Assembly (NCBI GenBank): GCA_018241225.1
Contig: JAFEEG010000001.1
Coordinates: 186,001 to 250,000 of the forward strand
Reading direction: 5' to 3'
DNA length: 64,000 nt
DNA from: Pseudomonadota bacterium
GTDB lineage: Bacteria; Pseudomonadota; Gammaproteobacteria; Burkholderiales; Burkholderiaceae_C
Made by a program: the position numbers and the translations under genes. Positions 25,981 through 34,474 of the stretch are shown one piece after another. The notes under the pieces were generated by a model, which saw nothing but the letters and a program-made list of their open reading frames with translations, ran no database searches and was not told where the DNA came from. Numbering within the stretch: the first letter of the stretch is position 1; each line of letters begins with the position of its first letter.

Positions 25981-27024
25981 TTACTGGAACTGCGACAGGA
26001 AGCGCAGGTCGCCGTCGAAGAACAGGCGCAGGTCGTTCACGCCATAGCGCAGCATGGCCAGGCGGTCGATGCCCGAGCCGAAGGCAAAGCCGATATAGCG
26101 CTCCGGGTCCAGGCCCATGTTGCGCACCACCTGCGGGTGCACCTGGCCAGAACCCGACACCTCGAGCCAGCGGCCAGCCAGCGGACCATGCTCGAACATG
26201 ATGTCGATCTCGGCGCTGGGCTCGGTAAAGGGGAAGTAGCTGGGGCGGAACCGCAGCTTGAGCGCATCCGTCTCGAAGAACGCCCGGATGAAGTCCAGAT
26301 ACATCACCTTCAAGTCCTTGAAGCTGACGTTCTCGCCGATCCACAGGCCTTCGACCTGGTGGAACATGGGCGAATGCGTGGCGTCGCTGTCCACGCGGTA
26401 GGTGCGGCCCGGGGCGATCACGCGGATGTCGGGCATGCTCTCCTGGCCGGCGTACTTCTTGGCATGCGCCTGGGCGTAGCGCACCTGCATCGGCGAGGTG
26501 TGCGGGCGCAGGTTCAGCAGCAGGCCGTCTTCGTCCTTCATGTCGACGTAGAAGGTGTCCTGCATGGAACGCGCCGGATGGTTCGGCGGATTGTTCAGCG
26601 AGGTGAAGCTGTACCAGTCGGTCTCGATCTCGGGGCCGTCGGCCACGTCGAAGCCCATGCTCGAGAAGATGGCCTCGATGCGCTCCTGGGCACGCGCCAC
26701 GGGATGCAGGCCGCCACCCACGCGGCGACGGCCGGGCAACGTGACGTCCAGCGCCTCGGCACGCAACTGCACGTTGAGCTCTTCGTCGGCCAGTTGCTGG
26801 CGGCGCTCGTTCAGGGCCGCCTCGATGGCCTGCTTGGCCACGTTGATGGCGGCACCGCGCGACTTCTTCTCTTCCACCGACAGCTGGGCCATGCCCTTCA
26901 TCAGTTCGGTGATGCGGCCGGACTTGCCGAGAAACTGCGCCTTGGCGTTTTCGAGGTCCGCAGGGGCGGAAGCTTTGGCAAACGCGGCACGGGCGTTGTC
27001 GACCAGGGTGTCCAACTCGTTCAT
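25981..27024 (-). CDS. pheS: Phenylalanyl-tRNA synthetase alpha subunit
   Basis: The catalytic alpha subunit of 347 residues. The N-terminal coiled-coil (about 1-90) binds tRNA; the class II core follows with the motif-2 region [19 protein letters not shown], the [15 protein letters not shown] segment and motif 3 [13 protein letters not shown] near the C-terminus. ATG 27024 gives the standard [11 protein letters not shown] start; a longer open frame upstream reads through the leader terminator and is not coding. A strong hairpin plus T-run lies 46 bp upstream, so pheST expression probably depends on an internal promoter or on read-through control. Confidence 0.96.
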   Translation of the reverse strand: MNELDTLVDNARAAFAKASAPADLENAKAQFLGKSGRITELMKGMAQLSVEEKKSRGAAINVAKQAIEAALNERRQQLADEELNVQLRAEALDVTLPGRRRVGGGLHPVARAQERIEAIFSSMGFDVADGPEIETDWYSFTSLNNPPNHPARSMQDTFYVDMKDEDGLLLNLRPHTSPMQVRYAQAHAKKYAGQESMPDIRVIAPGRTYRVDSDATHSPMFHQVEGLWIGENVSFKDLKVMYLDFIRAFFETDALKLRFRPSYFPFTEPSAEIDIMFEHGPLAGRWLEVSGSGQVHPQVVRNMGLDPERYIGFAFGSGIDRLAMLRYGVNDLRLFFDGDLRFLSQFQ

Positions 27025-27069
27025 GGAAGATTTACTTGTTCGAAAGAAGCGGCGGGGAGAAAAACAAAA

Positions 27070-27102
27070 AAGGGCTGGCGCTCTTTCAAGCAGCCAGCCC
27101 TT
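27070..27102 (-). terminator. Terminator/attenuator between rplT and pheS
   Basis: AAGGGCTGGC, a 13-base loop, then GCCAGCCCTT, followed on the minus strand by TTTTGTTTTT. The 10-bp stem and U-run make a strong intrinsic terminator between rplT and pheS. I found no Phe-rich leader peptide upstream of it, so it could be a partial terminator rather than a pheL-type attenuator. Confidence 0.8.
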
Positions 27103-27157
27103 GTACCGTGGGCGCGAGCCGCCTACCCGTGAAGGCATGCGGCCCGACGTGACAGCA

Positions 27158-27517
27158 TCAAGCAGCCAGCTTGGCCTTGACCTGCTCCACGATGCCAGCA
27201 AATGCGGCCTTGTCGTGCACGGCGATATCGGCCAGGACCTTGCGGTCGATCTCGATACCAGCCTTGCGGATGCCATTGGCGAACTGGCTGTAGGTCAGGC
27301 CCAGTTCACGCGAAGCGGCATTGATACGTGCGATCCACAGTTGGCGGAACACGCGTTTCTTCGTACGACGATCACGGTAGGCGTATTGGCCTGCCTTCAT
27401 CACCGCCTGCTTGGCGATGCGGAAGACATTGCCGCGACGACCGCGGAAGCCCTTGGCAAGGGCGAGAACCTTCTTATGGCGGGCGCGAGCCGTTACACCA
27501 CGTTTGACGCGAGGCAT
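27158..27517 (-). CDS. rplT: 50S ribosomal protein L20
   Basis: A 119-residue ribosomal protein of the normal length. It begins [24 protein letters not shown] and contains [24 protein letters not shown], the rRNA-binding signature of L20. In other bacteria L20 also represses its own operon by binding a leader mRNA. It is 26 bp after rpmI on the same strand in the conserved infC-rpmI-rplT order, and is followed by a strong terminator before pheS. Confidence 0.98.
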   Translation of the reverse strand: MPRVKRGVTARARHKKVLALAKGFRGRRGNVFRIAKQAVMKAGQYAYRDRRTKKRVFRQLWIARINAASRELGLTYSQFANGIRKAGIEIDRKVLADIAVHDKAAFAGIVEQVKAKLAA

Positions 27518-27543
27518 GTGATTACTCCTTGTTCGTCAGTTGA

Positions 27544-27747
27544 TCAAATGCCCATGCCGGGCAGCATGGCGGCCATCGAAACCATGTTGGTTTCATGAAC
27601 CGTCACGGCACCACGCAGGTGGCGCTTGTTCTTGGTGGTCTTCTTGGTCAGGATGTGACGCTTGAAGGCTTGACCGCGCTTGACGGTGCCACCGGGACGA
27701 ACGCGGAAACGTTTTTTCGCGCTGCTCTTGGTCTTCATTTTGGGCAT
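27544..27747 (-). CDS. rpmI: 50S ribosomal protein L35
   Basis: A 67-residue basic ribosomal protein of the standard length, starting [20 protein letters not shown] and containing [20 protein letters not shown] 27747 is used because AAAGGAG lies at ideal spacing; the ATG two codons upstream overlaps that region. It sits between infC and rplT as in most bacteria. Confidence 0.97.
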   Translation of the reverse strand: MPKMKTKSSAKKRFRVRPGGTVKRGQAFKRHILTKKTTKNKRHLRGAVTVHETNMVSMAAMLPGMGI

Positions 27748-27828
27748 GTTCATGCTCCTTTAATTTGTGCTCGTGAGGCGCCGTGGATTGATTCCATGGA
27801 CTTGTTGGCCCCGAGACACTTCTTCATC

Positions 27829-27854
27829 TCGCCCCACCCTTGCGGCTGGGGCGA
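27829..27854 (-). promoter_or_regulatory. Hairpin in the infC-rpmI intergenic region
   Basis: TCGCCCCA-N10-TGGGGCGA, perfect 8-bp stem, with no T-run after it, in the 139-bp gap between infC and rpmI. In E. coli, L20 controls rpmI-rplT translation by binding a structured element upstream of rpmI. The position fits such an element, though the fold is not clearly the same. Confidence 0.35.
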
Positions 27855-27886
27855 AATCCCTTCAAAACCTGATCGAAACGGCCAGG

Positions 27887-28498
27887 TCAGGCCGTGGTGG
27901 CCGCATTGGCCGCCGCCGGCTCGGAAGCCGGCTTTGCCGTGCCGCCACCGGGCTTCTTTCGGCCCGGCGCGATCATCATGATCATCTGCCGGCCTTCGAG
28001 CTTCGGAAACTGCTCGACGACGATGGAATCGCCAAGGTCGTCCCGGATGCGCTGCAACAGCGCCAGCCCAAGCTCCTGGTGCGTGATCTCGCGGCCGCGA
28101 AAGCGCAGCGTGATCTTGCATTTGTCGCCGTCTTCAAGAAAGCGCCGGATGTTGCGCATCTTGATGTTGTAGTCGCCGTCGTCGGTGCCGGGCCGGAACT
28201 TGATTTCCTTGACCTCGATGACCTTTTGCTTGGCCTTCGCTTCCGCCGCCTTCTTCTGCTCGTGGTACTTGAACTTACCGTACTCGATCAGCCGGCAGAC
28301 CGGCGGCGTGGCATTGGCGACGACTTCCACCAGGTCCACGTCGGCGTCGCCCGCCATACGTAGCGCCTCAGCAAGGCTTACAACGCCCAGCTGTTCGTTC
28401 TCAGGTCCGATCAGGCGGACTTCCGGGGCCATGATCTCCCGGTTCAGGCGGTGTTGCCGTTCCTCGCGGTGGCGGCGGTCGCGAAATGCAGTAGCGAT
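27887..28498 (-). CDS. infC: Translation initiation factor IF-3, AUC start
   Basis: IF-3 of 203 residues. It has the N-terminal domain with [30 protein letters not shown], a lysine-rich linker ([16 protein letters not shown]) and the C-terminal domain ([35 protein letters not shown]), plus a short Ala/Pro tail. No ATG lies near the conserved start. The codon ATC at 28498, spaced 7 bases after AAGGA, gives I-A-T-A-F-R-D-R-R and is the expected place; infC genes use AUU or AUC so that IF-3 can limit its own translation. A TTG five codons upstream (28513) overlaps the ribosome site and is less likely. Confidence 0.93.
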   Translation of the reverse strand: MATAFRDRRHREERQHRLNREIMAPEVRLIGPENEQLGVVSLAEALRMAGDADVDLVEVVANATPPVCRLIEYGKFKYHEQKKAAEAKAKQKVIEVKEIKFRPGTDDGDYNIKMRNIRRFLEDGDKCKITLRFRGREITHQELGLALLQRIRDDLGDSIVVEQFPKLEGRQMIMMIAPGRKKPGGGTAKPASEPAAANAATTA

Positions 28499-28612
28499 GG
28501 TCAGGTCCTTCAATCAACTTGCCGCGTCTCCACGGCGAAAGCCGTCCCGGCACGCACCCACAGGCTCCTTGATGCGAAAAAGCCATGGCGGCGCTCCGGC
28601 ATGGCGATTCGA

Positions 28613-30520
28613 TCAACGCTTGTGTTGTATGTCCTCGGCGATCTTTTGAGAGAACGCCTCGAGGGACATGGCACCGAGGTCAAGATTGCCCCGGGCGCGT
28701 ACTGCGACGGCACCAGCCTCCTTCTCCTTGTCGCCCACGACGAGGATGTAAGGCAGCTTTTGCAACGAATGCTTGCGTATTTTATACGTAATCTTCTCGT
28801 TGTGCAGGTCAAGCTGAACTCTAAGCCCTTGATTCTGCAACGATTTTGTTACTTCAGCAGCGTAATCGGCCTGTCCTTCGCTGATATTGAGCACCGCCAC
28901 CTGCACCGGCGCCAGCCAGGCAGGCATCGCGCCGGAGTGGTGTTCGATGAGCATGCCGATGAAGCGCTCCAGGCTGCCGACGATGGCGCGATGCAGCATG
29001 ACGGGGTGGGCCCGGCCGCTGCTTTCCGTTACGTACTCGGCGCCCAGCCGCTCGGCCATGTTGAAGTCGACCTGCATCGTGCCGCACTGCCACTGGCGGC
29101 CGATGGCGTCGCGCAGCGTGTACTCGATCTTGGGGCCGTAGAAGGCGCCGTCCCCCGGGGAAATGATGAATTCCACGCCCGAGCGACGCAGCGCCTCCAT
29201 GAGGGCGGCCTCGGCCTTGTCCCACAGCTCGTCCGAGCCGATGCGGTGCTCGGGGCGCGTGGCGACCTTGTAGAGGATGTCGGAGAAGCCGAAGTCCGAA
29301 TAGACCTTGAGGAGTTGGGCCGTGTAGGCCACGCACTCGTCCAGGATCTGGTCTTCCGTGCAGAACACGTGACCGTCGTCCTGCGTGAAGCCGCGCACGC
29401 GCATGATGCCGTGCAGTCCACCCGAGGGCTCGTTGCGGTGGCACTGGCCGAATTCGCCGTAGCGCAGCGGCAAGTCGCGGTAGCTGCGCAGGTCGCTCTT
29501 GAAGATCATCACGTGGCCGGGGCAGTTCATCGGCTTGAGCGCGTAGTCGCGCTTTTCCGACTCCGTGACGAACATGTTCTCGCGGTAGTTCTGCCAGTGG
29601 CCCGTTTTCTCCCACAAGCTCTTGTCCAGGATCTGCGGGCCCTTGACTTCCTGGTAGCCCGTGTCGCGGTACACCTTGCGCATGTACTGCTCCACCTGCT
29701 GCCAGATGGCCCAGCCCTTGGGGTGCCAGAACACCAGGCCCGGCGCCACCTCGTCGATGTGGAACAGGTCCAGCTCCTTGCCCAGGCGGCGGTGGTCGCG
29801 CTTCTCGGCCTCCTCGATGCGCTGGATGTACTGGTCCAGCTGCTTCTTGTCGGCCCAGGCCGTGCCGTAGATGCGCTGCAGCTGCTCGTTCTTGGCGTCG
29901 CCGCGCCAGTAGGCACCGGCCAGCTTCGTGAGCTTGAAGACCTTCAGGAAGCGCGTGTTGGGCACGTGCGGGCCGCGGCACATGTCCACGTACTCCTGGT
30001 GGTAGTACAGGCCCATGGCCTTCTCGTCGGGCATGTCCTCGACCAGGCGCAGCTTGTAGTCCTCGCCACGGTCCTTGAAGACCTTGATCACGTCGTCGCG
30101 CGGCGTCATCTTCTTGACGACGTCGTAGTCCTGGGCGATCAGTTCGCGCATGCGCGCCTCGATGGCGGCCATGTCCTCGGGCGTGAAGGGGCGCTCGTAG
30201 GCAATGTCGTAGTAGAAGCCCTCATCGATGACCGGGCCGATCACCATCCTGGCCGTGGGATACAGCTGCTTGACGGCATGCCCCACCAGGTGCGCCGTGG
30301 AGTGGCGGATGATCTCCAGGCCCTCTTCGTCCTTGGGCGTGATGATCTGCAGCTTGGCGCTGTGGTCGATGATGTCGCTTGCGTCCACCAGGCGGCCGTC
30401 GACCTTGCCGGCCAGCGTCATCTTGGCCAGGCCCGGGCCGATGGACTTGGCAACGTCGGCCACCGAAACCGGGCCGGGAAACTCGCGCTGCGAGTTGTCG
30501 GGAAGCGTGATCTGGATCAT
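28613..30520 (-). CDS. thrS: Threonyl-tRNA synthetase
   Basis: The enzyme that charges tRNA-Thr; 635 residues, near the family norm. Domains in order: TGS (about 1-62), editing domain with the [13 protein letters not shown] zinc-binding-like motif (about 73-85) and YYDI, the class II catalytic core (about 240-535) with [11 protein letters not shown] supplying the zinc cysteine and motif 2 [19 protein letters not shown], and the anticodon-binding domain (about 540-635). ATG 30520 follows CCCGAGG; the longer frame up to 30544 is not supported. The 5' leader contains a Thr-rich leader peptide and terminator that look like a classical attenuator. Confidence 0.97.
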   Translation of the reverse strand: MIQITLPDNSQREFPGPVSVADVAKSIGPGLAKMTLAGKVDGRLVDASDIIDHSAKLQIITPKDEEGLEIIRHSTAHLVGHAVKQLYPTARMVIGPVIDEGFYYDIAYERPFTPEDMAAIEARMRELIAQDYDVVKKMTPRDDVIKVFKDRGEDYKLRLVEDMPDEKAMGLYYHQEYVDMCRGPHVPNTRFLKVFKLTKLAGAYWRGDAKNEQLQRIYGTAWADKKQLDQYIQRIEEAEKRDHRRLGKELDLFHIDEVAPGLVFWHPKGWAIWQQVEQYMRKVYRDTGYQEVKGPQILDKSLWEKTGHWQNYRENMFVTESEKRDYALKPMNCPGHVMIFKSDLRSYRDLPLRYGEFGQCHRNEPSGGLHGIMRVRGFTQDDGHVFCTEDQILDECVAYTAQLLKVYSDFGFSDILYKVATRPEHRIGSDELWDKAEAALMEALRRSGVEFIISPGDGAFYGPKIEYTLRDAIGRQWQCGTMQVDFNMAERLGAEYVTESSGRAHPVMLHRAIVGSLERFIGMLIEHHSGAMPAWLAPVQVAVLNISEGQADYAAEVTKSLQNQGLRVQLDLHNEKITYKIRKHSLQKLPYILVVGDKEKEAGAVAVRARGNLDLGAMSLEAFSQKIAEDIQHKR

Positions 30521-30545
30521 TTGGAAACCTCGGGAGAAAAACAAA

Positions 30546-30569
30546 AAAGCGCGGATGAGACCGCGCTTT
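30546..30569 (-). terminator. thrS attenuator terminator
   Basis: AAAGCGCGG, 6-base loop, CCGCGCTTT followed by TTTGTTTTT on the minus strand, ending about 20 bases before the thrS start codon. The 5' arm GCGCGG can instead pair with CCGCGC (plus coordinates 30603-30608), just after the leader-peptide stop, giving a mutually exclusive antiterminator. A small GCTGG/CCAGC hairpin lies between the two. Confidence 0.8.
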
Positions 30570-30611
30570 GTTTGGTTGGGACTGCTGGCAAGAAACCAGC
30601 GCGCGCGGCAA

Positions 30612-30674
30612 CTACCGGCCGAGTCCTTCCTGGACTTGGCGGCTGAAGGTGCCTGCCGTAGTTCGCGGTGTCAT
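30612..30674 (-). CDS. Thr-rich leader peptide of the thrS attenuator
   Basis: A 20-codon open frame, ATG to TAG, encoding four threonines in its first nine residues (positions 2, 5, 6 and 9; ACA, ACT, ACG, ACC). GAAAGG lies 11 bases upstream as a weak ribosome site. A ribosome that finishes translation at the stop codon would cover the antiterminator strand 4-9 bases further on and let the terminator form; one stalled at the Thr codons would leave it free. The arrangement is that of an amino-acid-responsive attenuator for thrS. It is a prediction from sequence alone. Confidence 0.65.
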   Translation of the reverse strand: MTPRTTAGTFSRQVQEGLGR

Positions 30675-30726
30675 AACCAGATTTGCCTTTCTCGCCCTTG
30701 TTCGTTGACTGACGGATGAGGCAGCC

Positions 30727-30732
30727 ATTCTA
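30727..30732 (-). promoter_or_regulatory. Candidate -10 box of the thrS leader
   Basis: TAGAAT on the minus strand, 53 bases upstream of the leader-peptide start. No convincing -35 is present at 16-18 bp, so this is a weak call. Transcription from here would give a leader of about 200 nt. The 334-bp region 30521-30854 otherwise holds only the attenuator and the aceA terminator. Confidence 0.3.
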
Positions 30733-30806
30733 TCTGCTGCGCTGCGTTCTCGCCTTGCCGGCCGGTCGCGGGTGTTCTTCCGGCCCCACACTTCGAGACG
30801 AAAAAA

Positions 30807-30827
30807 AGCCCGGCACGCGGCCGGGCT
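30807..30827 (-). terminator. Rho-independent terminator of aceA
   Basis: AGCCCGGC-N5-GCCGGGCT followed on the minus strand by a run of T, 27 bases after the isocitrate lyase stop codon. It separates aceA from the thrS leader downstream. Confidence 0.92.
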
Positions 30828-30854
30828 CGAAATGTGACAGCGCAAACGCGTCGA

Positions 30855-32186
30855 TCAGTGGAACTGCTCTTCCTCGGTCGAGCCGGTCAGCGCCTTCACC
30901 GAAGACGAGCCGCCCTGGACCACGGTCGTGACGTCGTCGAAGTAGCCGGCGCCAACTTCTTGCTGGTGCGACACGAAGGTGTAGCCCAGCTCGCGCGCCG
31001 CGAACTCGGGTTCCTGGACCATTTCCACGTAGTGCTTCATGCCCTCGCCCTGTGCGTAGGCGTGCGAGAACTTGAAGGTGTTGTACCAGTTGCTGTGGAT
31101 ACCAGCCAGCGTGATGAACTGGTACTTGTAGCCCATAGCCGAGAGTTCGTCCTGGAAGCGGGCGATAGTGGCGTCGTCCAGGTGCTTCTTCCAGTTGAAC
31201 GAGGGCGAGCAGTTGTAGCTCAGCAGCTTGCCAGGGAACTTGGCATGCATGGCCTGCGCGAACTCGCGGGCAAAGCCCAGGTCCGGCGTGCCGGTTTCGC
31301 ACCACACCAGGTCGGCCACTTCAGCGTAGGCCAGGCCGCGGCTGACGGCTTGCTCCATGCCGTTGCGCACGCGGAAGAAGCCCTCTTGCGTACGCTCGCC
31401 CGTCAGGAAGGGCTTGTCGTTGGCATCGTGGTCGCTGGTGATCAGGTTGGCAGCTTCGGCGTCGGTGCGGGCCAGCACGATGGTGGGCACGCCCATCACG
31501 TCGGCGGCGAAACGCGCGGCTTGCAGCTTCTCGACGGCCTCGGCGGTGGGCACGAGCACCTTGCCGCCCATGTGGCCGCACTTCTTGACGGCAGCCAGCT
31601 GGTCTTCGAAGTGCACGCCGGCGGCACCGGCGCCGATCATGTTCTTCATGAGTTCGAAGGCGTTGAGCACGCCGCCGAAGCCGGCTTCTGCGTCAGCCAC
31701 GATGGGCAGGAAGAAGTCGATGAACTCCTTGTCGCCGGGGTTCAGGCCGCGGCCCCACTGGATTTCGTCGGCGCGCTTGAAGGTGTTGTTGATGCGGCGA
31801 ACCATGGCCGGCACCGAGTCGTAGGCGTAGAGCGACTGGTCGGGGTACATGGTTTCGGAGGTGTTGCCGTCGGCGGCCACTTGCCAGCCCGACAGGTACA
31901 CGGCTTCTAGGCCGGCCTTGGCCTGCTGCAGTGCCTGGCCACCCGAGATGGCGCCGAAGGAGTTGACGTAGCCCTTCTTCGCGCCGCCGTTGATCAGCTC
32001 CCACAGCTTCTCGGCACCGCGGCGGGCCAGCGTGTTCTCGATGGGGAACGAGCCGCGCAGGCGAACCACGTCGGCGGCGCTGTAGTTGCGCTTGATGCCC
32101 TTCCAGCGGGGGTTCGTGGCCCAGTCTTTTTCCAGGGCGGCGATCTGCTGTTCGCGGCTGAGTTGTTCAGTAAGGGATTGCGGCAT
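30855..32186 (-). CDS. aceA: Isocitrate lyase
   Basis: Glyoxylate-shunt enzyme that splits isocitrate to succinate and glyoxylate; 443 residues, the short (E. coli-like) form. The active-site loop KKCGHMGGK (Cys at 203) is intact, [10 protein letters not shown] and the NWKKHLDD region match the family, and the C-terminus carries the expected segments. ATG 32186 has CGGAG at good spacing; the open frame up to 32261 is non-coding leader. It has its own terminator and two inverted repeats in its AT-rich upstream region. Glyoxylate made here could feed the glyoxylate aminotransferase found at 9.4 kb, though the two are not linked by operon. Confidence 0.96.
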   Translation of the reverse strand: MPQSLTEQLSREQQIAALEKDWATNPRWKGIKRNYSAADVVRLRGSFPIENTLARRGAEKLWELINGGAKKGYVNSFGAISGGQALQQAKAGLEAVYLSGWQVAADGNTSETMYPDQSLYAYDSVPAMVRRINNTFKRADEIQWGRGLNPGDKEFIDFFLPIVADAEAGFGGVLNAFELMKNMIGAGAAGVHFEDQLAAVKKCGHMGGKVLVPTAEAVEKLQAARFAADVMGVPTIVLARTDAEAANLITSDHDANDKPFLTGERTQEGFFRVRNGMEQAVSRGLAYAEVADLVWCETGTPDLGFAREFAQAMHAKFPGKLLSYNCSPSFNWKKHLDDATIARFQDELSAMGYKYQFITLAGIHSNWYNTFKFSHAYAQGEGMKHYVEMVQEPEFAARELGYTFVSHQQEVGAGYFDDVTTVVQGGSSSVKALTGSTEEEQFH

Positions 32187-32268
32187 GTTCAAGCTCCGAA
32201 GGGTTGATTGAAAGCGTTCGGCCGGTGTGGCCATGGCTCCAAACTGTAGCGCGATCTTCAACTCTTAT

Positions 32269-32282
32269 GTCTTATAGAAGAC
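32269..32282. promoter_or_regulatory. Inverted repeat in the aceA promoter region
   Basis: GTCTT-ATAG-AAGAC, within TCTTAT-rich sequence about 80 bp upstream of the aceA start. The TCTTAT/AAGAC form resembles GntR-type operators; the regulator is not encoded here. Confidence 0.4.
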
Positions 32283-32321
32283 TTATTTTTGCTTGTTATA
32301 AATCAATGACTTACGAGACAT

Positions 32322-32358
32322 TTTCTCAATGCGGAATTATTTTTCTTGTATTGAGAAA
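32322..32358. promoter_or_regulatory. Long inverted repeat upstream of aceA
   Basis: TTTCTCAAT-N19-ATTGAGAAA, perfect 9-bp arms in markedly AT-rich DNA about 140-170 bp upstream of the aceA start and 72 bp beyond the 3' end of the neighbouring gene. Half-sites two helical turns apart would suit a dimer or two-dimer regulator; alternatively it is the end structure of the convergent-side transcript. Confidence 0.4.
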
Positions 32359-32429
32359 TTTTCTTGCGCCGCAGCAAGCCATCTTTTCGCGATGCAAAAC
32401 AGCGTTTGCCGGGGTGAAACCGGGGGCTT

Positions 32430-32837
32430 TCAGCCCCGGCGAATCCAGTCACCACTGGCGATGACGGGCCGCCCCGCCACCCGCTCCAGCTGGATCTCGT
32501 AGACGAGGCAAGCGAGCGCACGAGCGCCGACTTGCACTTGCACCTCGCGCTTGAGGTACTCGCCCTGGTCATCCGGCCGCACGTCTTCCAGCTGATCGAG
32601 CTGCGACTCCAGCGCGGTGTCGATGCGATACACCTCGCCACGCACTCGTGCGGCCCCGCCCAGCCTGGCGCCTGGATAGGCGCCCAGGTCGTAGAGCGTT
32701 CCGGCGATCTCGGCCTCACCCACCAACTGCGGCGCGGGGCGCCAGCGGGCAATGTCGTTGCTGCCACCCGCGCGCAGCGTTCCATAGACAAAGACGTAGC
32801 GCGGGGTGGCGGAAGGACGGTCGGGTTGCGGCATCAT
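32430..32837 (-). CDS. Gamma-glutamylcyclotransferase-family protein (YtfP/AIG2-like)
   Basis: A 135-residue protein with the GGCT fold. The signature substrate loop VFVYGTLRAGG (about 15-25) is present, followed by GTLYDLGAYPGARL and GEVYRIDTALESQLDQLEDV, the usual catalytic glutamate region. It may act on gamma-glutamyl compounds; YtfP-type proteins are often uncharacterised. ATG 32837 (with a second ATG next to it) is preferred to an open frame reaching 32897. It is divergent from an EamA transporter with only 32 bp between start codons. Confidence 0.82.
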   Translation of the reverse strand: MMPQPDRPSATPRYVFVYGTLRAGGSNDIARWRPAPQLVGEAEIAGTLYDLGAYPGARLGGAARVRGEVYRIDTALESQLDQLEDVRPDDQGEYLKREVQVQVGARALACLVYEIQLERVAGRPVIASGDWIRRG

Positions 32838-32869
32838 CCGCCGAGTTTCCTGCAACCAGCCTACCCCCG

Positions 32870-33859
32870 TTGAGCACCCAACATCCGCCCCCACCACGCA
32901 TCGTCGCCTACGGCTGCCTGGCCCTCAGCATGTCGCTGGTGGGCTGCTACGTGGCTCTTTCCAAGCCGCTGGTCGCGGCATTCCCGGTGTTCCTGCTGGC
33001 CTGGCTGCGCTTTGGCATCGCGGCACTGGCCATGCCGCACTGGCTACGCCGCCCGGCCACCGAGCCGCCCATGACGCGCCGCACGCGCTGGCTGGTATTC
33101 CTGGAGTCCTTCCTTGGCAACTTCCTGTTCTCGATCTGCATGCTCTTCGGCGTGAGCCTGACCAGCGCGGTCTCGGCCGGCGTGATCATGGCGGCCATTC
33201 CGGCGGCGGTGGCACTCATCAGCTGGATCTTCCTTCGCGAGCGCATCAGCGGACGGGTCCTGGCAGCCATCGTGTGTGCGGCGCTGGGCATCGGGCTGCT
33301 GGCGTTCGCGCCTGCGCATGGCGCGGGCCACTCGTCGCCGAGTAGCGGCGCCGGGGGGTCGATGCCGTGGCTGGGCAACACGCTGGTGTTCTGCGCGGTG
33401 CTGTGCGAAGCCTCGTACGCCGTCATCGGCAAGTCGCTCACCGACAAGCTGGGGCCGCGGCGCATCTCCTCGCTGATCAACCTGTGGGGCTTCGTGCTGT
33501 CCACGCCGCTTGGCTTGTGGTTTGCCCTGAGCTTCGACTTCGGTGCGGTGAGCCCTTCCTTCTGGGGCTTCCTGGTGCTGTATGCGCTGGCGGCCAGCAT
33601 CTGGACGGTGTGGCTCTGGATGACGGGCCTGCGCAGCGTGCCGGCCTCGCAGGCAGGCGTGTTCACGGTGATGCTGCCGGTGAGCGCAGCGGTGGTGGGC
33701 GTGCTGGTGCTGGGCGAAAAACTCGCTGCTTTGCAGGTGCTGGCCTTCGCCAGTGCGCTGGTTGGCGTGCTGCTCGCGACGTGGCCCGGAAGGCGTGCTG
33801 CGGCTCCCACTAGCGTCCCTGTGTTGCTTCCCTCTGAAAAAAACAACAACTCCCAATGA
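32870..33859 (+). CDS. EamA/DMT-family transporter
   Basis: A 10-helix drug/metabolite exporter of 329 residues with two EamA repeats (about 10-145 and 165-310). Conserved features are the LAWLRFGIAAL segment of helix 2 and FLRERISGRVLAAIVCAALGIGLL in repeat 1, mirrored by VLVLGEKLAALQVLAFASALVGVLL in repeat 2. The first helix begins before the first ATG (32930), so I chose TTG 32870; a longer frame upstream overlaps the divergent gene. A gap of Ser/Gly-rich sequence (HSSPSSGAGGS) links the repeats. The substrate is unknown, typically an amino acid or metabolite. Confidence 0.8.
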   Translation: MSTQHPPPPRIVAYGCLALSMSLVGCYVALSKPLVAAFPVFLLAWLRFGIAALAMPHWLRRPATEPPMTRRTRWLVFLESFLGNFLFSICMLFGVSLTSAVSAGVIMAAIPAAVALISWIFLRERISGRVLAAIVCAALGIGLLAFAPAHGAGHSSPSSGAGGSMPWLGNTLVFCAVLCEASYAVIGKSLTDKLGPRRISSLINLWGFVLSTPLGLWFALSFDFGAVSPSFWGFLVLYALAASIWTVWLWMTGLRSVPASQAGVFTVMLPVSAAVVGVLVLGEKLAALQVLAFASALVGVLLATWPGRRAAAPTSVPVLLPSEKNNNSQ

Positions 33860-33968
33860 AAAAGTGCTCCTTTCCCTTGGAAACGCGTTTTTTCTCCCTT
33901 AGCATCCGCAATGCCAGTGGAGCGACGTTTTCATTGGTGAATCTCTAATCCAAAAAAGGAAATCAACC

Positions 33969-34388
33969 ATGGCAACTGCAAAGAAGGCTCCGGCCAAGAA
34001 AGCCCCGGCCAAGAAGGCCGCTCCGGCAAAGAAGGCTGCTCCGGCCAAGAAGGCTGCACCGGCAAAGAAGGCAGCTCCTGCCAAGAAGGCTGCTCCTGCA
34101 AAGAAGGCTCCCGCCAAGAAGGCCGCTCCCGCCAAGAAGCGCACCCCCAACGCCGCTTTCATGAAGGCCCTGACCCCCAGCGCCGCCCTGGGCGCCGTGG
34201 TCGGTTCGGCTCCGCTGCCGCGCACCGCCATCGTGAGCAAGCTGTGGGACTACATCAAGAAGAACGGTCTGCAGGACAAGGCCAACAAGCGCATGATCAA
34301 TGCCGACGCCAAGCTGAAGGAAATCTTCGGCAAGGGCCAAGTCTCGATGTTCGAGCTGGCTGCCCTCATCGGCAAGCACGTCAAGTAA
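33969..34388 (+). CDS. Histone-H1-like KKAAP-repeat protein with SWIB/MDM2 domain
   Basis: A 139-residue basic protein. Residues 5-57 are about eleven degenerate repeats of K-K-A-A-P-A, resembling the tail of eukaryotic histone H1; residues 58-139 form a SWIB/MDM2 domain (FMKALTPSAALGAVVG, KLWDYIKKNGLQDKANKR, INADAKLKEIFGKGQVSMFELAALIGKHV). SWIB domains are chromatin-associated in eukaryotes and occur in some bacteria, notably Chlamydiae and Burkholderiales, where they may compact DNA. AAAGGAAATCAACC precedes the start, and a strong terminator follows. The gene is monocistronic. Function is inferred, not shown. Confidence 0.87.
   Translation: MATAKKAPAKKAPAKKAAPAKKAAPAKKAAPAKKAAPAKKAAPAKKAPAKKAAPAKKRTPNAAFMKALTPSAALGAVVGSAPLPRTAIVSKLWDYIKKNGLQDKANKRMINADAKLKEIFGKGQVSMFELAALIGKHVK
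33981..34139 (+). repeat. Tandem KKAAPA-coding repeats
   Basis: In-frame degenerate 15-18 bp units coding K-K-A-P-A or K-K-A-A-P-A within the SWIB protein gene. The codons vary, so the repeat is held at the protein rather than the DNA level. Unit number may vary between strains. Confidence 0.85.
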
Positions 34389-34428
34389 GCATTGCGCTTC
34401 GGGTGCGCCTGTCGCACCTTTCAAGAAA

Positions 34429-34450
34429 TAAGCCGGCAATCGCCGGCTTA
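34429..34450 (+). terminator. Rho-independent terminator of the SWIB gene
   Basis: TAAGCCGGC-N4-GCCGGCTTA followed by TTTTTTTG, 41 bases after the stop codon. It also lies 25 bp from the stop of the convergent ThDP enzyme gene and, with A-rich sequence on its other side, could serve both. Confidence 0.93.
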
Positions 34451-34474
34451 TTTTTTTGCCTCCTCAGGTTCGCC

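Noticed and set aside
27025..27060. Phe-rich coding stretch upstream of pheS as a pheL-type leader peptide
   Set aside because: The Phe codons ([13 protein letters not shown]) lie after the terminator hairpin and are in frame with pheS, so they cannot act as the leader of an attenuator.
28499..28513. TTG 28513 as the infC start
   Set aside because: It overlaps the AAGGA ribosome site that correctly positions ATC 28498, and the extra residues are not part of IF-3.
33981..34139. Regular repeats as a possible CRISPR or satellite
   Set aside because: They are short, in frame, code K-K-A-A-P-A within a protein gene, and have no spacers.
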